The position numbers and the translations under genes are program-made. The notes under the pieces were generated by a model. The model ran no database searches and was not told where the DNA came from. It saw nothing but the letters and a program-made list of their open reading frames with translations. From contig CAIPYC010000062.1 in assembly GCA_903869185.1 (NCBI GenBank), positions 1 through 41,374 on the forward strand: a DNA stretch of 41,374 nucleotides, read 5' to 3'. Below are positions 33,411 to 41,374 of this stretch, piece by piece (position 1 is the first letter of the stretch; the number at the start of each line of letters is the position of its first letter). The DNA is from an uncultured cyanobacterium. Lineage in GTDB: Bacteria; Cyanobacteriota; Cyanobacteriia; Cyanobacteriales; Microcystaceae.

Positions 33411-34486
33411 AAATCACCACAATAGTACCTCGTTTACCACCAGCTATTGATGGATTGGGAGACTATGCCTCGATATTGGCTAAGAGAATATTGCAGGACT
33501 ATTTGTTAAATAGTGAGTTCATTGTAGGAGATCCATCTTGGTCTGGGGAGAAATTGTTTGCTGATTTCCCGGCTAGGAAAGTACAAAAGAGATCTCCTGA
33601 TTCTCTATTGGAGCTACTGCCTTGTCTGAGCGCAGATAAAAATATTGTTCTACTTCACTATGTCGGCTATGGCTACGCTAAAAGGGGTTGTCCAGTATGG
33701 TTGGTAAATGGACTCGAAAAATGGTACAGACAGACACCAAATTCTCATTTGATCACCATATTTCATGAAGTCTATGCTTACGGTCCAATTTGGAATAGTC
33801 AATTCTGGACCTCACCATTGCAGAGAAGCTTGGCGACTCGCTTAATTAACCTCAGTGATCAATATACGACAAGCAATAGAATATTTGCCCAGAGAATTAG
33901 TAAATTGATTGGTGGCAAAGATAAACAGATCTCAATCAACCCGGTTTTCTCCAATGTTGGCGAGCCAGATCATTTGAATGAACTCTCAGAGCGCAAACGC
34001 CAATTGGTTATTTTTGGTGGGGTCGCCTGGCGACGAAGGGCCTACTATCAATCAAGATCACTTCTCGAGGAAACTTGTATCCAACTGGAAATTGAGGAGA
34101 TTTTGGATATCGGAGCACCTCTGGATCTGGAAATCAATTCTGTTGCTGGCGTTGCCATAAATTTTCTGGGAAAAAGATCCCCCGAAGAAATTAGCCATTT
34201 TCTCTCCGATGCCCTGGTAGGGTTTCTCTGCTACCCCAATCAGTTTTTAGCCAAATCGGGAGTTTTTGCCGCTTATTGCGCTCACCGCCTATTGCCTGTA
34301 TGTGTATCAGAGCGGGGAGAAAATGAGGATGGACTAGAAGCTGGGAAAAACTATTATCTTTTGGATACCGCTCAAACAACCTTCAATATATCTCTCCAGC
34401 AGGTGATCGCCGACAATGCCCACAATTGGTACCAGCAACATAGCGTCAAGGTACAAGCTCACAATCTCTACCAAAAATTATATTGA
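33407..34486 (+). CDS. glycosyltransferase-like protein
   Basis: A 359-residue protein with GT-B architecture. It starts KITTIVPRLPPAIDGLGDYA, a GT4-like N-terminal nucleotide-sugar fold, then TIFHEVYAYG and, in the second domain, LVIFGGVAWRRRAYY and INFLGKRSPEEISHFLSDALVGFLCYP. The typical EX7E motif is replaced by a divergent FLAKSGVFAAYCAHRLLPVC. Translationally coupled to the preceding GT4 gene by an ATGA overlap. It could be an inactive or unusual partner of that enzyme. Confidence 0.7.
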   Translation: MKITTIVPRLPPAIDGLGDYASILAKRILQDYLLNSEFIVGDPSWSGEKLFADFPARKVQKRSPDSLLELLPCLSADKNIVLLHYVGYGYAKRGCPVWLVNGLEKWYRQTPNSHLITIFHEVYAYGPIWNSQFWTSPLQRSLATRLINLSDQYTTSNRIFAQRISKLIGGKDKQISINPVFSNVGEPDHLNELSERKRQLVIFGGVAWRRRAYYQSRSLLEETCIQLEIEEILDIGAPLDLEINSVAGVAINFLGKRSPEEISHFLSDALVGFLCYPNQFLAKSGVFAAYCAHRLLPVCVSERGENEDGLEAGKNYYLLDTAQTTFNISLQQVIADNAHNWYQQHSVKVQAHNLYQKLY

Positions 34487-34556
34487 CAAGCAATGGTGCC
34501 AGAAAGCAGGAGAGTACATCTGGACTTACCCAAGCTTATCAGGGTATTTTGAATCT

Positions 34557-34880
34557 TTAGCGTCGGATTTGGCTGGCCATAGCTTTAAACTGGTTCATGC
34601 TGGGTCCAGGTAGGCGGCGGGTAAGAGTTTGGGAATAGCATTGTCCAGTGGTTTTGCTACTGACAGCAGGTTCTCCTTTGTTAGCTGACTTGGTAACCGA
34701 TGTTTTTTGGGCAGCAGGGGCCGGGGTTGTTTTGGGCTCGTCTTTTTGGACAACAGGAGCCGGAGCCGCCTTGGGTTCAATGACAGGAGCTTCTTTAGCT
34801 GGTTCTACTAAATCTTCTTTTAATTCCAGGAAAAAATTGCCTTTTTTAGCGCCTTTATTTCCACCAAATAACTTAAACAT
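34557..34880 (-). CDS. conserved cyanobacterial Ala/Pro-rich small protein
   Basis: A 107-residue protein with three parts: a conserved N terminus MFKLFGGNKGAKKGNFFLELKED, a low-complexity Ala/Pro/Lys/Thr linker, and a conserved C terminus TRRLPGPSMNQFKAMASQI. The ends resemble a cyanobacterial family of unknown function whose C terminus typically reads RRRPGxxMxxFxxMA. No signal peptide. Monocistronic, convergent with the glycosyltransferase pair and divergent from pepA over 152 bp. Confidence 0.65.
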   Translation of the reverse strand: MFKLFGGNKGAKKGNFFLELKEDLVEPAKEAPVIEPKAAPAPVVQKDEPKTTPAPAAQKTSVTKSANKGEPAVSSKTTGQCYSQTLTRRLPGPSMNQFKAMASQIRR

Positions 34881-35032
34881 CTGAAATTTCTCCTAAATTT
34901 TCTCTGATAAAGGTCTCTATCTATTATCATCAAGCCAGAGTAGATCATCGCTTGCAACATTAGTTAACCAAATTTAACAAATCATCCGAAACTATCCTAC
35001 AATCGTTCTGTTCTAGGTAATAAAGAGAGAAT
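34881..35032. promoter_or_regulatory. divergent spacer upstream of pepA and the Ala/Pro-rich protein gene
   Basis: 152 bp, AT-rich. On the plus strand AAAGAGAGA just before ATG 35033 is a good ribosome binding site. No strong promoter pair could be fixed. Confidence 0.3.
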
Positions 35033-36505
35033 ATGGAAATTTCAGGAACCGCAAATTTAGAACAAGACTGGATTGGTGATGTACTGGCAATTGGCTTTAT
35101 AGAAGGTCAAATAGCCCTAGAAAATTCTAGAGCCCAACTTGATCAAAAGCTAAATGGTTTAGTGAGTGAGATTATCACTGAGAGTAAATTTGAGGGCAAA
35201 GCTGGCTCAAATGTCAGTTTAAAAATCGCTGGAATAAAAGATCTCAAAAGGATCATATTGGTAGGACTAGGGAAAGAACCCAGCCTGGACAATATCAGAA
35301 ATGCAGCAGCAACCGTAGCTCGAGAAGCCAAAAAAAACAAGAGTCTCTCTATTGCATTACCCGTTATTGAGGCTGATGCTCAGAAGATTGCCCAAGCCCT
35401 CACCGAAGGTTTACTGCTAGGTCTCTACAAAGATGAACGATTTAAATCAGAGCCAGAAAAGAAAGAACTCGAACTTGAATCAGTAGAATTACTGGGGCTA
35501 CCTGATACCCAAGCGTCTATTGAACTAGCCCAGACTATCATTAGTGGTGTGATTTTGGCAAAAGAATTGGTGGCTGCACCTGCTAATTTCGTAACCCCTC
35601 TGGAGATGGCTCAGAATGCCTATCAGATTGCACAACAGTATGGACTGGGATTAAAAGTACTAGAAGAGCAGGACTGTAAAGAGCTGGCAATGGGCGCCTT
35701 TCTTGGCGTTGGACAAGCTTCAAATCTGCCACCTAAGTTCATCCATCTAACCTATACCCCAAGCCAAAAAGCCAGCAAAAAAGTAGCAATCATAGGTAAA
35801 AGTCTAACTTTCGATTCGGGTGGATTAAATATCAAAGGGCAAGGTAGTGGCATTGAAACTATGAAAATGGACATGGCCGGAGGCGCGGCTACCCTGGGAG
35901 CTGCCAAGGTGATTGGTCAATTGAAGCCAGAAATTGAAGTTCATTTTATCTGCGCTGCTACTGAAAACATGATCAGTGGAAATGCTATGCATCCTGGCGA
36001 TATTCTAACTGCTTCCAACGGCAAGACAATTGAAATCATCAATACTGATGCTGAAGGAAGACTGACTCTAGCAGATGCGCTTGTCTATGCTGAAAAACTG
36101 GAAGTGGATTATATTGTTGATCTGGCAACTCTGACCGGTGCCTGTGTGGTTGCCCTGGGTGACGATATTGCAGGATTATGGAGCACAGACCAGGATCTGA
36201 TCGATCAGTTACAACAGGCCGCTAAAGACTCCGGTGAAAAAATCTGGCTCATGCCACTTGAGAGCAATTATTTTGAAGCAATCAAATCTCCAATAGCAGA
36301 TCTCAAAAATGTAGGTTCGCGCGCTGGTGGTTCAATCACTGCTGCTCTTTTCCTCAAAGAGTTCATCAAGGAAACTCCCTGGGCTCATCTCGATATTGCA
36401 GGGCCGGTCTGGGCAGATAAGACCTCTGGTATTAATAATGCCGGTGCTACTGGTTTTCCCGTACGAACATTAGTGAGCTGGATCTTGGCTTTGGCCGATC
36501 ATTAG
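35033..36505 (+). CDS. pepA: leucyl aminopeptidase (cytosol aminopeptidase M17)
   Basis: A 490-residue hexameric dimetal aminopeptidase. The catalytic C-terminal domain has [14 protein letters not shown] (metal ligand Asp, Lys), [10 protein letters not shown], the family signature [14 protein letters not shown] at residues 337-350, and [15 protein letters not shown]. The N-terminal macro-like domain has the usual weak conservation. Acts in peptide turnover. Its last 36 nt overlap the convergent O-antigen-ligase gene. Confidence 0.95.
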   Translation: MEISGTANLEQDWIGDVLAIGFIEGQIALENSRAQLDQKLNGLVSEIITESKFEGKAGSNVSLKIAGIKDLKRIILVGLGKEPSLDNIRNAAATVAREAKKNKSLSIALPVIEADAQKIAQALTEGLLLGLYKDERFKSEPEKKELELESVELLGLPDTQASIELAQTIISGVILAKELVAAPANFVTPLEMAQNAYQIAQQYGLGLKVLEEQDCKELAMGAFLGVGQASNLPPKFIHLTYTPSQKASKKVAIIGKSLTFDSGGLNIKGQGSGIETMKMDMAGGAATLGAAKVIGQLKPEIEVHFICAATENMISGNAMHPGDILTASNGKTIEIINTDAEGRLTLADALVYAEKLEVDYIVDLATLTGACVVALGDDIAGLWSTDQDLIDQLQQAAKDSGEKIWLMPLESNYFEAIKSPIADLKNVGSRAGGSITAALFLKEFIKETPWAHLDIAGPVWADKTSGINNAGATGFPVRTLVSWILALADH

Positions 36506-38989
36506 CTTCATACTCTTTAGCCACTCCTGCCTTATTGGTTCTATAGCCCTATCAAGCTCTGGCATATAGACAGGAGATGGTAGAACCTGCCCAAAAAAAC
36601 GATTCATAACTGCGTTCTCTTGTATTATATGAAAGTCTAAGGGCAGGGGACCGCCAAGATGTCTACTATTTACGTTGAAATTGGGTCTTTGATTGCGATA
36701 TTGCAAAACGGGAGCTTTCTGTTTTATCCATTGCTCCAGATTGGCCGCATTCTTAAAACTATCAATGAACTGTTGCTTGATATCTTCGCTCATGGGAGGT
36801 TCTCCTAAGGCGGACCAACCTTTTTCTATCAAAACCATTCTTTGCTCTTTATCGTACCAGGCTTTTAAGGCAAGCTCGGCTGGCATATTGCCGATTGAGT
36901 CGATTTCTCGCTCAATAGATTCTCCTTTGGCTTGCTTTAACAGTAACTGAGATAATTTATCGCCTGATATGTCAAAATCACCAGAGGCCTCATCAAGATT
37001 TCCTCTCCACCAATTTAGCCCACCCCTGGCTTGATGCAGATAGTTATAAAACTCATCACCCCGGGCGTACTTGCTCAAGAGTTGATCATATTGTTGGTTT
37101 AATTCTTTTAGTACCCTGGGGTAGATTGGCTGGAGTTGCTTAGTCTGCCAAAAGGGACTGGTGATAAAAACAGGACGACGTAGACATTCTAGAGTAAAGG
37201 CTTTGATGGCTAACTCGGTTCGGTTTTTCATTAACAGACTCAAGCCCAAACCGTAGGCATTGTTTCTTTTGGCCGGCATAAGCTCTATTGCTCTAATAAA
37301 AGAAGCAGTGGCTTTTTCAGGAGCAATATTTAACCAGAGCCAACCTAGGCTACTGCGGCCAAACTCGAGATAGGGAGAATCTTTGACACCTTTTTCCAAC
37401 CAATTGATTGCACCTAACAAAAGCGATCTTCTAAGCCGCTGGTCGGGAATTTCACCGGCCAAATCACCTAAATTCCAGCCCAACTGTAAAGGATAATAGG
37501 GTTCCCACTGCGCAAGCTCATGAGCTCTAGAAAGTGAATGGGAAAATGCTCTGATATTTTGACGGCTTAGAGAGAAAAATCCTTGACTTGAGATCGACCA
37601 AGCCATCTGCACAGGAACAGACCAGATAATGATCGCCGTTAGAAATGCCAATCCACCATAAAATATCGCTTTTGGATTGACTACTATTGTTTTAGGAGCA
37701 ATGGTATATGAATTCAGACAAGCTAAGTAGATCAACAATAGTCCATTGATGGCTAAATTATCTAATTGATAATCGGTTAGACTCATCAACAGATAGCTTA
37801 AAATTCCTGCGCAGATTGAGTAATAAAGCGGCTGATCATCTAATGGGGGTCGTTGAAGAAATTTGAATATCAATAAAATCAAAGTTAAGAGAAAAAGCAA
37901 AACTCCCCAGATACCCAGCTCGGCAAATAACTCAACAGGAGTGCTGTGCAATTGGTAAAGCCATTCTGCCTGGAAACCAGCCCAAACTGGATGATATTTT
38001 TGATAGAGTAGAGGCACACCGCCAATGCCTATTCCACTCCAGAGATGGGACAATCCCATTTGATAGCCCACCTCATTAGTAATAGTACGAAAGGTTAGCT
38101 CTTCAGAGCCACCTTTTCCACTAATAATCTCCAGCAGGATACGGCTAAGTCGATTATTAGAAACAATCAGTCCCAATAAAATCACTAAAATGACTATACT
38201 GCTTAGAGTTAAAAGCTTTTTGGGTAATCTGTTCTGGCGAAATAGCACTATTACAGATAGTAAAAATACCAAAACTAAAGATAACCAGGCTGCTTTGGAA
38301 CTGGTTGTATATAGATCAATTAAACCAAAACCTATGCCAGCTATATAAAGCCAACGCAATCTTCTCTTTTCAGAGATAGCCAAACCCACCAGAAGAGGTA
38401 ATCCCAAAATGAGATAGCCAGCTACATAGTTAGGATGCCCAAGCGGCGCCCAGTTGCGCAAATCCAATATGGAAAAATCGTAAAATAAGTGCAGGCCAAG
38501 TTTCTGGTTAATCGTTCCTATATGGGAGATTGTGGGTAGATAAGTCTCTTTTAACCAAAAGAAAAGACTGATGATTATAAATGCAATGATCAGCAAGCCC
38601 TGAAATTTCAGTAGTTTCTTACTGCTTTCTTTGTTGGTCAAACTTTGGCTTAATACATAGAGCGTAGCCAACCAACCAACTACCGCAATGGCATTCCAAA
38701 TTGCCTGATTTCTAAATTCGGCAAAACCAACCGAAATTGCTGTTGCCAGGAGGATAAGCAAAGACCAAAGATCCCAGCTTCTCCCTAAAGAGAACATTTG
38801 GTCTAAAAGCCATAGCCTCGCTAAAAACCAGAAAAAGCCACCCAAATAGCAGGTCTGCCAGAGCAATACCCACGGATAATCAACAGCCAAACTGTTGCTA
38901 TTGGGCATGAGCGTAAACAATACGTACAAAACAAGAACAATCCAGGCCATTAAATGCCCCTGCGTAGAAGATCTTGATGGGTAGATCAT
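36470..38989 (-). CDS. O-antigen ligase/Wzy-like membrane protein with C-terminal TPR-like domain
   Basis: An 839-residue protein. Residues 1 to about 450 contain roughly a dozen transmembrane helices with the Wzy_C/O-antigen ligase hallmark [20 protein letters not shown] and the periplasmic [21 protein letters not shown] (conserved His followed by E and G). The C-terminal about 370 residues are soluble with repeated helix pairs (for example [23 protein letters not shown]) resembling TPRs. Such proteins polymerise or ligate surface glycans, or anchor them. The start overlaps the rsmI stop (ATGA). Matches the local wealth of glycosyltransferases. Confidence 0.8.
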   Translation of the reverse strand: MIYPSRSSTQGHLMAWIVLVLYVLFTLMPNSNSLAVDYPWVLLWQTCYLGGFFWFLARLWLLDQMFSLGRSWDLWSLLILLATAISVGFAEFRNQAIWNAIAVVGWLATLYVLSQSLTNKESSKKLLKFQGLLIIAFIIISLFFWLKETYLPTISHIGTINQKLGLHLFYDFSILDLRNWAPLGHPNYVAGYLILGLPLLVGLAISEKRRLRWLYIAGIGFGLIDLYTTSSKAAWLSLVLVFLLSVIVLFRQNRLPKKLLTLSSIVILVILLGLIVSNNRLSRILLEIISGKGGSEELTFRTITNEVGYQMGLSHLWSGIGIGGVPLLYQKYHPVWAGFQAEWLYQLHSTPVELFAELGIWGVLLFLLTLILLIFKFLQRPPLDDQPLYYSICAGILSYLLMSLTDYQLDNLAINGLLLIYLACLNSYTIAPKTIVVNPKAIFYGGLAFLTAIIIWSVPVQMAWSISSQGFFSLSRQNIRAFSHSLSRAHELAQWEPYYPLQLGWNLGDLAGEIPDQRLRRSLLLGAINWLEKGVKDSPYLEFGRSSLGWLWLNIAPEKATASFIRAIELMPAKRNNAYGLGLSLLMKNRTELAIKAFTLECLRRPVFITSPFWQTKQLQPIYPRVLKELNQQYDQLLSKYARGDEFYNYLHQARGGLNWWRGNLDEASGDFDISGDKLSQLLLKQAKGESIEREIDSIGNMPAELALKAWYDKEQRMVLIEKGWSALGEPPMSEDIKQQFIDSFKNAANLEQWIKQKAPVLQYRNQRPNFNVNSRHLGGPLPLDFHIIQENAVMNRFFGQVLPSPVYMPELDRAIEPIRQEWLKSMKLMIGQSQDPAH

Positions 38990-39858
38990 AGTTCTAGGCT
39001 CAGCTTATAAAGATACTGACGAGAAAATGTGGTGACTTTGGCAAGATGCGCACTAGCTTGCGAACGAGACATTCCATTGGCCAGTAATTGACTCAATTCA
39101 CTTTTAATTTGGTCGGCAGTCAGATGTATTTTTTCTGATAGAGCTTTACCTTCAAGAATTAGGGTGTATTCTCCTCTTGGTCGACGTTGCTGGTAAATTG
39201 TCAGAGCCTCGGATAAGGTTCCTCGCCAAATTTCCTCATGAAGCTTGGTCAATTCTCTGGCTATGGCAATGTTTCTTGACTGGCCTAACATCTGGCAGAG
39301 ATCCCCAATAGTCTCCAATAGTCGATGTGGGGCTTCATAAAAAATCATGGTTTGTTTTTCTTCGCTCAAGTATTCTAGCCTTTCTTTCCTTTCTTGCCGG
39401 CAACTTGGTAAGAAACCTTCAAAAACAAAACGATCACTAGGTAAACCTGAAACTACTATTGCCGCTAGTGATGCGCTTACTCCTGGAATTGGACATACCT
39501 TTATATTTTGTTTGATACATTCGCTCACTATTTCATGGCCAGGATCGGAAATACCGGGCATACCAGCATCTGTGACCAAGGCTATGGATTTACCTTGCTT
39601 TAAGTAGGCAATCAATTCTGGTATTCTTGCATTTTGATTGTGTTGATGATAGCTGATCTGGTTGGTAGCTATCTGAAAATGCGCCAGAAGCACTCCGGTA
39701 TGACGTGTATCTTCTGCAGCAATCAAATCTACGCATTTAAGAGTCTTGATTGCTCTAAATGTCATATCTTCCAGATTACCAATTGGTGTACCAACAAGAT
39801 ATAAGATGCCCTGGTTCTCTGGAAGGTTTTGCTGCGAATCAACTTGGGAGGATAACAT
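38986..39858 (-). CDS. rsmI: 16S rRNA (cytidine1402-2'-O)-methyltransferase
   Basis: A 290-residue SAM-dependent tetrapyrrole-methylase fold enzyme modifying C1402 in the ribosomal P site. Family motifs: LYLVGTPIGNLEDMTFRAI, IAAEDTRHTG, SYHQHN, VTDAGMPGISDPG, PIPGVSASLAAIVVSGLP and RELTKLHEEIWRGTL. Length normal. It leads an operon with the O-antigen-ligase gene (ATGA overlap). Confidence 0.95.
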   Translation of the reverse strand: MLSSQVDSQQNLPENQGILYLVGTPIGNLEDMTFRAIKTLKCVDLIAAEDTRHTGVLLAHFQIATNQISYHQHNQNARIPELIAYLKQGKSIALVTDAGMPGISDPGHEIVSECIKQNIKVCPIPGVSASLAAIVVSGLPSDRFVFEGFLPSCRQERKERLEYLSEEKQTMIFYEAPHRLLETIGDLCQMLGQSRNIAIARELTKLHEEIWRGTLSEALTIYQQRRPRGEYTLILEGKALSEKIHLTADQIKSELSQLLANGMSRSQASAHLAKVTTFSRQYLYKLSLEL

Positions 39859-39910
39859 AATAAATACAGCTTACTTGACCTAATGAACCTAGTCAATCTT
39901 GGCAAGCATT

Positions 39911-41041
39911 TTAAAATACAAAGTTAGAAGCATGATCTAATCGAGCCTCAGTAATCCCTTTAACAAAGATTAAAGTTACGGGGAATATCATGAATACCCG
40001 AACCATCCTTATCTAAGGTCACAAAAGTTCCAGTAGAGGGCCCCTTAAAGCCCACATAATGATCTCCAATGGCATCTGTGCCCTCATAACCTAAGCTTTG
40101 CAAAACTTCTGTTAGCTTAATGACATCCCTACCAGGTTTGAAGTTGGTAATAGTACTACCTGTCTCGGCTGGAGAAGTATAGGTAAACTCATTGATCCTT
40201 CCAGGATGACCAGTAAGGGTATCTCCGCCACCTAGACCTATTATTTGGGTTTCTTGACTACTTCCTGTCAAAGTATCTTTTAAAGGAGTACCAACTACTG
40301 TTTTTAAGGGAGAATTTGTTATTGCTAGTTTGACGCCAATTACCCCATTTACAGAAGCATCTGCATCGCCCCTACCGCCATCTTGGAAGTTGAGCTTAAC
40401 GGTTTTAGTACCATCTGAGTTGTCGCTAATTACAACCCCAGTACTGCCGTTATTCACAAAGTTTACCCATTTTCCATTGGTATTTTGAACATAAATTCCA
40501 TTAGCTTTAGAATCGCCAGTGACGTTGAAAGATAGAGTTGCTTGGCCGTTGTTATTGGCTGTTACATAGAAATCAAACTCTCCTGTAGTGTTGCTTAAGG
40601 GGTTTACTGGATCAGTAGGTAAAGCTACCGTAGGAGTAAGATCATGAGTCCACTGTCTTACCAAAGAGCCATTGGTATCTGTTAGCTCAACAGACCAGCT
40701 TGAAATTGGGGTAGAGCTTTCTTTTGTAATTGCCGCTTCTACTTGGAATTGTTGTTTGCCAGTATAGATTTGGTTTTGTGGTAGCTCTACAGTGATTGTT
40801 GTGTTAGTTTTTCTGCATTCAATACTATTTGTCCTGCTGCTTCATAATTTAATCCGGCTTTGGCTCCTCCATCTATGGTGAGATATCTCACAGCTAGATA
40901 TTTACTGGCATCTCCCATGCGGGTTAGCATGAAGGTTATTTTTCCATCACTTTTAAATACATTAGGACTGCTCATATAGATTTGAGCGGGTTGCTTATTT
41001 GAAATATTAGCTTGGGCAGAAGATGCAGATGCAGCAGGCAC
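39911..41041 (-). pseudogene. secreted Calx-beta / calcium-binding-repeat protein gene, frameshifted twice
   Basis: Three frame segments together read as one protein. Segment 1 (41041 to about 40812) has a Calx-beta-like domain: VFKSDGKITFMLTRMGDA, AVRYLTIDGGAKAGLNYEAAG, then a premature stop at 40787. Adding one A to the A5 tract at 40808-40812 joins it to segment 2 as NAEKTNTTITVELPQNQIYTG. Segment 2 holds a choice-of-anchor-U-like block (FQDGGRGDADASVNGVI), a hemolysin-type repeat GLGGGDTLTG and TGSTITNFKPGRDVIKLTEVL, and stops at 39960. Removing one T of the TT at 39976-39977 gives IPRTLIFVKGITEARLDHAS and a final NFVF stop at 39911, the expected C terminus of such exported proteins. The 5' end looks truncated: GTG 41041 comes just after an in-frame TGA. 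Confidence 0.82.
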
Positions 41042-41280
41042 CTGTCATTGCCGATATGTCCTCAAATACACACACACCAGGTTTGAGCTTCAATAGCGCT
41101 ACCAAGGAGCAACTGGTCATCATATTGAAAGGCTCAAGGATAAAGGCTGCCACCATTGACAAACTCATTCAGAACCGCCCATACAATTCGATATCAGAGA
41201 TGTTTTCAATATTAAAGTTTACGCCTTTTGCCAGGAAAGCAATACAAACAAAGTTGGACTCAGACCAAGTCTTTTTATAA
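41023..41280 (+). CDS. small helix-hairpin-helix-like protein (possible)
   Basis: An 85-codon ORF; ATG 41023, 41029 or 41056 are possible starts, none with a clear ribosome binding site. LSFNSATKEQLVIILKGSRIKA, then KLIQNRPYNSISEMFSILKF, resembles the ComEA-type HhH repeat (N(T/S)ATxEQL...RPFxSxxEL). The usual GIG hairpin is replaced by KGSRIKA and the second by KFTPFAR, so DNA binding is doubtful. The start overlaps the truncated 5' end of the calcium-repeat pseudogene by up to 19 nt, so one of the two has lost its natural beginning. Family assignment is tentative. Confidence 0.45.
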   Translation: MQMQQAPVIADMSSNTHTPGLSFNSATKEQLVIILKGSRIKAATIDKLIQNRPYNSISEMFSILKFTPFARKAIQTKLDSDQVFL

Positions 41281-41374
41281 TGTTTTTTGGCAAATTTACT
41301 GGTATAGTATAAGAAAATTTTCCCTCTTTAGTTTGTCTCGTTCTTGGTACCCATAAGTCTTTTTTTTCGAGTAA
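41281..41374. other. window-edge region
   Basis: 94 bp after the HhH-like ORF, AT-rich. No gene or terminator was recognised. Confidence 0.3.

Noticed and set aside
1-41374. CRISPR array, prophage or complete insertion sequence
   Set aside because: No regularly spaced repeats, transposase, integrase or structural phage gene was seen on either strand.

Overview
The window comes from a cyanobacterium. The evidence is several families found essentially only in cyanobacteria (DUF2839, DUF1824, DUF4079, the nitrate reductase associated protein NarM, DUF3352, a conserved Ala/Pro-rich protein), PEP-CTERM type surface proteins, a GlcE/GlcF glycolate dehydrogenase pair, GlgA, and three copies of the cyanobacterial palindrome GCGATCGC (HIP1). 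Base composition is moderate, a little AT-rich. There is no rRNA, so I do not place it below the phylum; a Chroococcales-like relative is only a guess.

Layout. 1-4.8 kb: edge of a minus-strand gene, then hisG and a translationally coupled ABC exporter, a membrane protein joining a TauE/SafE-like half to a ferric-reductase-like half, and the small conserved DUF2839 and DUF1824 genes. 4.8-10.4 kb: a minus-strand run of purB, thiG, thiO, DUF4079, a branched-chain amino-acid type substrate-binding lipoprotein and a low-molecular-weight tyrosine phosphatase. 10.5-15.9 kb: a minus-strand operon encoding a molybdenum aldehyde oxidoreductase of the PaoABC type with its XdhC-like chaperone and MocA; its FAD subunit is split by a 2-nt frameshift. 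16-17 kb: two decayed genes, one resembling a DUF1156 DNA methylase and one a PEP-CTERM-like surface protein. 17.3-18.5 kb: narM, mobA and tRNA-Gln. 18.5-24.2 kb: a CobW GTPase, an AT-rich sulfotransferase beside a 510-bp sparse region, a SIMPL protein, a Uma2 nuclease, a PEP-CTERM protein and hemC. 24.3-29.5 kb: glcE-glcF, a GT8 glycosyltransferase and glgA. 29.5-34.5 kb: DUF3352, era and two coupled glycosyltransferases. 34.5-39.9 kb: a conserved small protein, pepA, an O-antigen-ligase/TPR protein and rsmI. 39.9-41.4 kb: a secreted Calx-beta/calcium-repeat type protein gene broken by at least two frameshifts, and a small helix-hairpin-helix ORF running off towards the edge.

How it fits together. 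Housekeeping genes (hisG, purB, thiG/thiO, hemC, glgA, era, pepA, rsmI, glcEF) are all intact and tightly packed, with ATGA/GTGA couplings and three convergent 3' overlaps. Accessory genes (aldehyde oxidoreductase FAD subunit, methylase, two surface proteins) carry frameshifts, stops or deletions. That asymmetry suggests real decay of accessory functions more than random sequencing error, although the single-base homopolymer event in the Calx-beta gene could be an error. There is also a molybdenum-cofactor theme: mobA and narM (nitrate reductase side) stand next to paoABC-xdhC-mocA (aldehyde oxidoreductase side).

I found no CRISPR array, intact insertion sequence, prophage or classical riboswitch. 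The best leads are the broken Pao-type FAD subunit inside an otherwise intact operon, the DUF1156 remnant, the doubly frameshifted calcium-repeat gene, and the SafE/ferric-reductase fusion whose 3' end is antisense to DUF2839.
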